Origin: Pseudomonadota bacterium
Lineage (GTDB): Bacteria; Pseudomonadota; Gammaproteobacteria; Legionellales; Legionellaceae
NCBI GenBank assembly: GCA_021807845.1
Contig: JAKBCM010000070.1
Span: forward strand, 1 to 7,269
Length of the DNA: 7,269 nt
Reading direction: 5' to 3'
The notes under the pieces: model-generated
The model's input: only the letters and a program-made list of their open reading frames with translations
Database searches by the model: none
Told to the model about the DNA's origin: nothing
Program-made: the position numbers and the translations under genes
Shown: one piece after another, positions 4,627-7,269 of the stretch
How positions within the stretch are numbered: position 1 is the first letter of the stretch
Layout: each line of letters opens with the position of its first letter

Positions 4627-4899
4627 ATGTTGGTATTAACAAGAAAAGTCGGGGAGTCTGTCGTTATCCATGATGATGTTTACTGCACGATCGTGGGATA
4701 TCGGGATGGAGAAGTGCGCCTTGCTTTTGATGCACCTAAATCCATTCCCGTCCATCGTGATGAAATTCAGCGACGTATCTATCGGGAACGCCAAAAAGAT
4801 AAATGGTTCCATGACAATGCTCCCAATAAGGAAAGCATTGTTGACCGTTTAATCAGCAAATTCAAGAGTAGCGTAAAGCTTAGTGAATATCATCGATAA
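4627..4899 (+). CDS. csrT: CsrA-family RNA-binding regulator (LvrC/CsrT) with extended C-terminus
   Basis: The first ~55 residues are a clear CsrA: MLVLTRKVGESVVI for strand 1, APKSIPVHRDEI for strand 5 and the start of the helix. The RNA-contacting L4, R6 and R44 positions are all kept. Canonical CsrA is about 61 residues, but this one has 90, with a charged tail (about 56-90) ending IVDRLISKFKSSVKLSEYHR. The family binds GGA-containing mRNA hairpins near ribosome-binding sites. In Legionella ICEs a CsrA paralogue of this kind is a standard member of the lvr operon and is linked to control of conjugation. The gene sits between lvrB and trbB, 27 bases before trbB, so it is positioned to act on its own and the trb transcript. 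The frame is open back to 4525, but that upstream part overlaps lvrB and precedes the strong ribosome-binding site. Confidence 0.93.
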   Translation: MLVLTRKVGESVVIHDDVYCTIVGYRDGEVRLAFDAPKSIPVHRDEIQRRIYRERQKDKWFHDNAPNKESIVDRLISKFKSSVKLSEYHR

Positions 4900-4926
4900 C
4901 AAAATCATCATCAGGATTTAGCCCAA

Positions 4927-5892
4927 ATGAAAGAGCAAGAAGAACAAGGGTTAACGGTCAAAGACCGAGCTAAAGAAAAGCTAAGGCGTGATTTAGGTGG
5001 TTTGATTGAACAGGCTTTAAATGATCCAAAAACCATTGAAATCATGCTCAATGCTGACGGTAGGCTTTGGCAAGAGCGCCTAGGCGAAACGATGCGTTGT
5101 ATTGGAAGTATCACCGAGGCGCGGGCCGAGAGCATTATCAAAACCGTTGCTGGTTTTCATGGCAAGGAAGTCACCCGCTTTAAGCCCTTGTTGGAAGGAG
5201 AACTACCTCTGGATGGATCACGTTTTGCCGGGCAGCTTCCACCAGTTGTTTCACGCCCGACCTTTGCGATTCGTAAAAAAGCGCTGTCAGTTTTTACCCT
5301 CAATCACTATGTGGAGGCAGGAATTATGACCGAAGCACAAAACGAGGTCATTGAACAGGCGGTGGCGGCGCATCGCAACATTCTGGTTATTGGCGGTACG
5401 GGATCAGGAAAGACCACCTTGGTTAACGCCATCATCAATGAAATGGTGATTCATGCGCCTGAGGAACGCATTTTTATCATTGAGGATACCGGCGAAATCC
5501 AGTGTGCAGCTAAAAACTGTGTCCAATATCACACGACCATTGATGTAAAAATGACCCAGCTGTTGAAAACCACGCTCAGGATGCGCCCCGACAGAATTAT
5601 TGTTGGCGAAGTTCGTGGTTCTGAGGCTTTGGATTTGCTGGATGCCTGGAATACCGGGCATGAAGGCGGTACTGCAACTCTCCATGCCAATAACTGTCTG
5701 GCCGGTCTTTATCGTTTGAAATCATTGATTACCAGAAACCCTGCAGCACCCGCTGAGATTGAGCCGCTGATTGGCGAGGCTGTGCATTGTGTTGTGCATA
5801 TCGCCAGAACGCCGCAGGGTCGTAGGGTAGAAGAAATCATCTCAGTTCATGGCTATGAGAATGGTCATTACAACATTGAAAAACTTGTTTAA
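4927..5892 (+). CDS. trbB: TrbB, VirB11-family conjugation ATPase
   Basis: This 321-residue hexameric traffic ATPase sits at the cytoplasmic side of the type IV secretion channel and powers pilus assembly and substrate transfer. The N-terminal domain covers about residues 15-125 ([23 protein letters not shown], typical of TrbB). Walker A is GGTGSGKT at 156-163, the Asp box IIEDTGEIQ at 184-192, Walker [10 protein letters not shown] at 223-231 with E228, and the His box [12 protein letters not shown] at 244-255. All motifs are present, so the enzyme should be active. Length matches the family. The start is the ATG at 4927; the best upstream motif is CAGGAT about 10 bases before it, a weak ribosome-binding site that contains a GGA triplet. 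It is followed by trbC after 11 bases. Confidence 0.96.
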   Translation: MKEQEEQGLTVKDRAKEKLRRDLGGLIEQALNDPKTIEIMLNADGRLWQERLGETMRCIGSITEARAESIIKTVAGFHGKEVTRFKPLLEGELPLDGSRFAGQLPPVVSRPTFAIRKKALSVFTLNHYVEAGIMTEAQNEVIEQAVAAHRNILVIGGTGSGKTTLVNAIINEMVIHAPEERIFIIEDTGEIQCAAKNCVQYHTTIDVKMTQLLKTTLRMRPDRIIVGEVRGSEALDLLDAWNTGHEGGTATLHANNCLAGLYRLKSLITRNPAAPAEIEPLIGEAVHCVVHIARTPQGRRVEEIISVHGYENGHYNIEKLV

Positions 5893-5903
5893 GGAGAAAA
5901 TGA

Positions 5904-6281
5904 ATGCACCAAGTAACCGGATTGAATCAAAAGAACTTTGTCTTGATGGGTTTAACGATTTTGTTTTTGCTGTTAATCACCCATCCAGCCTTGGCAGCAA
6001 CGGCTGGTGGTGGCCTTCCCTTTGACTCTTGGCTCACCAAAATCCAAAAATCTGTTACAGGACCCTTTGCCTTTAGTGCGGCCATTATCGGTCTGGTTGC
6101 TGCAGGGGCAATGCTGATTTTTGGTGGTGAGTTAAACGGCTTTATGCGCTCCTTAATCTTTTTTGTTCTAGTGCTGGCTTTTTTAGTTGCTGCTCAAAAT
6201 ACCATGACGGCTATTACCGGAAAAGGCGCTGAAATTTCCAAGCCCTCTACGGTAACAATTGCCCAGGATATCCAGCTATGA
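5904..6281 (+). CDS. trbC: TrbC, VirB2-family conjugative pilin
   Basis: This 125-residue prepilin has a basic N-terminus, a hydrophobic stretch at about 12-26 and an ALA cleavage motif at 29-31, giving a mature start at about [12 protein letters not shown]. Two further membrane helices follow at about 55-74 ([21 protein letters not shown]) and 82-98, separated by the short cytoplasmic loop ELNGFMR. This is the VirB2/TrbC layout; in RK2 the mature TrbC is trimmed and cyclised, and the C-terminal tail here (about 105-125) could be removed in the same way, though no TraF-type peptidase is in the window. AGGAG lies seven bases upstream of the ATG at 5904. The stop overlaps the trbD start in ATGA, indicating translational coupling. 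Confidence 0.92.
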   Translation: MHQVTGLNQKNFVLMGLTILFLLLITHPALAATAGGGLPFDSWLTKIQKSVTGPFAFSAAIIGLVAAGAMLIFGGELNGFMRSLIFFVLVLAFLVAAQNTMTAITGKGAEISKPSTVTIAQDIQL

Positions 6282-6577
6282 GCTTGCGCACTATCCCAAT
6301 CCGCCAATGTGGAAACCGCCCGAGTCTTTTCATGGGCGGTGACCGCGAGCTCGTGATGTTTTCAGGTTTGCTGTCCGCCATTCTGATATTTGCAGCCCAA
6401 GACTGGCTGGCGGCCTTTGTTGGGCTATTGATGTGGTTTTCAGCCTTAAAAGGTTTTCGTCTTATGGCTAAGTCAGATCCATCAATGCGAGCAATTTATC
6501 TGAGACAAAGACGCTATCAAGCCTATTATCCAGCGCGCTCAACCCCGTTCAGGACTAATCGAAGAGGTTATCAATGA
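6278..6577 (+). CDS. trbD: TrbD, VirB3-family inner-membrane protein
   Basis: This 99-residue protein has the VirB3/TrbD signature [17 protein letters not shown] at about 14-30, followed by two closely spaced membrane helices (about 26-40 and 43-57), an [11 protein letters not shown] segment and a basic, aromatic C-terminus. VirB3 proteins are inner-membrane components that work with the VirB4/TrbE ATPase in pilus biogenesis. It overlaps trbC by four bases (ATGA at 6278) and trbE by four bases (ATGA at 6574), a tightly coupled trio in the standard trbC-trbD-trbE order. Confidence 0.93.
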   Translation: MSLRTIPIRQCGNRPSLFMGGDRELVMFSGLLSAILIFAAQDWLAAFVGLLMWFSALKGFRLMAKSDPSMRAIYLRQRRYQAYYPARSTPFRTNRRGYQ

Positions 6578-7269
6578 TTGAATTAATTAGTTTTTTAATC
6601 AGCAGTACAGGGCTTGTTCTTTTAAGCCTGTTGTTCTGGGAAATCCGCTTGAAAACACGTGAACGACTTTTAAAAAAGCACAGGTCGCACCAAGCTGGTT
6701 TGGCAGATTTACTCAACTATGCTGCCGTGATTGATGATGGGGTGATTGTTGGTAAAAACGGCTCATTCATTGCCTCCTGGCTTTATAGTGGTGAAGACAT
6801 TGCCAATACCACCGATGAGGCGCGTGAAATGCTTTCATTTCGTATCAATCAGGCCTTATCGGCCATGGGTAATGGGTGGATGATCCATGTTGATGCGGTG
6901 CGTCGTGCAGCGCCTGGTTACAGCGATATAAATCATTCGCATTTTCCTGATGCCATTTCTTTAGCTGTTGATGAGGAAAGACGGGCACTATTTGAACAAC
7001 TGGGAACCCTTTATGAAGGGTATTTCGTGATTACCTTGACCTGGTTTCCCCCTGTATTGGCGCAAAAGCGTTTTGTAGAGTTAATGTTTGATGACGATGG
7101 CGTTCATTTGAGTGATAAAGCCAAAACCTGCCAGTTGATTGAAGAATTTAAGCAATCTTGTCGGAACTTTGAGTCGCGGATGAGTTCTGGGCTTCATCTT
7201 GAAAGACTGGTTGCTGAAAAGGAGGCTAATTCGCCTGTCCATGATAATTTCTTAAGACACTTACAATTT
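6574..7269 (+). CDS. trbE: TrbE, VirB4-family conjugation ATPase (N-terminal part, runs off the window)
   Basis: The frame is open from the ATG at 6574 to the window end, 232 codons. It begins with a membrane helix (about residues 4-22, ELISFLISSTGLVLLSLLFW), then RERLLKKHRSHQAGLADLLNYAAVIDDGVI, the typical N-terminus of TrbE/CagE/VirB4 proteins. FIASWLYSGEDIANTT and MGNGWMIHVDAVRR follow as part of the N-terminal CagE/TrbE domain. Full TrbE proteins have over 800 residues, so the Walker A and B motifs lie outside the window. VirB4 ATPases are the largest energy-supplying component of the channel and interact with TrbD/VirB3. Nothing suggests a break within the visible part. Confidence 0.93.
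   Translation, partial: MIELISFLISSTGLVLLSLLFWEIRLKTRERLLKKHRSHQAGLADLLNYAAVIDDGVIVGKNGSFIASWLYSGEDIANTTDEAREMLSFRINQALSAMGNGWMIHVDAVRRAAPGYSDINHSHFPDAISLAVDEERRALFEQLGTLYEGYFVITLTWFPPVLAQKRFVELMFDDDGVHLSDKAKTCQLIEEFKQSCRNFESRMSSGLHLERLVAEKEANSPVHDNFLRHLQF

Noticed and set aside
4911..5685. Antisense and alternative-frame open frames within trbB
   Set aside because: trbB has all VirB11 motifs in frame across this stretch; the others are shadows.
1..7269. CRISPR array, insertion sequence or rRNA
   Set aside because: No regularly spaced repeats with unique spacers, no transposase or terminal inverted repeats, and no rRNA sequence were seen.

Overview
The window looks like one end of an integrative conjugative element (ICE) of the Legionella type, inserted at a tRNA-Arg gene. 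Three things point to Legionella or a close relative: the AT-rich gammaproteobacterial sequence, the gene order prpA / lvrA-lvrB-lvrC(csrT), and the trbBCDE genes that follow directly. This assignment rests on recognised protein motifs and gene order, not on a database search.

Layout from left to right. (1) Positions 1-204 are probably flanking DNA outside the element and carry a decayed RelE/HigB-like toxin tail. (2) Positions 205-262 are the 3' part of a tRNA-Arg on the minus strand, from the anticodon loop to CCA. Its anticodon stem no longer pairs, as expected of a distal attachment site (attR-like); the intact tRNA should lie at the far end of the element. (3) Positions 263-401 are non-coding and hold short direct repeats that could be recombinase or excisionase sites. 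(4) A minus-strand cargo block at 402-2514 holds a small GGQ release-factor-like protein, a RimJ/RimL-type acetyltransferase and a DUF1016/YhcG PDDEXK nuclease. The first two genes are bracketed by a 30-bp imperfect direct repeat. (5) A CI/LexA-like repressor (PrpA, minus) diverges from the plus-strand lvr operon, with a candidate operator over the lvr promoter. (6) lvrA is split by a frameshift at a run of seven T; lvrB and a CsrA paralogue with a long C-terminal tail follow. (7) trbB, trbC, trbD and the start of trbE encode the first parts of a Trb-type (P-type T4A) mating-pair-formation system, closely packed and running off the right edge.

How the genes may work together: PrpA probably keeps the element quiet by repressing the rightward lvr promoter. 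When it is relieved, lvrA, lvrB and csrT are made, and CsrT may tune translation of itself and of the trb mRNA. The most interesting reading is that LvrA and LvrB look like a phage O/P pair. LvrA has a helix-turn-helix N-terminal part, a linker, and a C-terminal motif common in phage replication proteins. LvrB resembles the lambda P helicase-loader pattern. The block would then be a phage-like cI-O-P module wired to a conjugation operon through an RNA-binding regulator. This is an inference from motif patterns. The relaxase, coupling protein, integrase, oriT and the rest of trb are not in the window.
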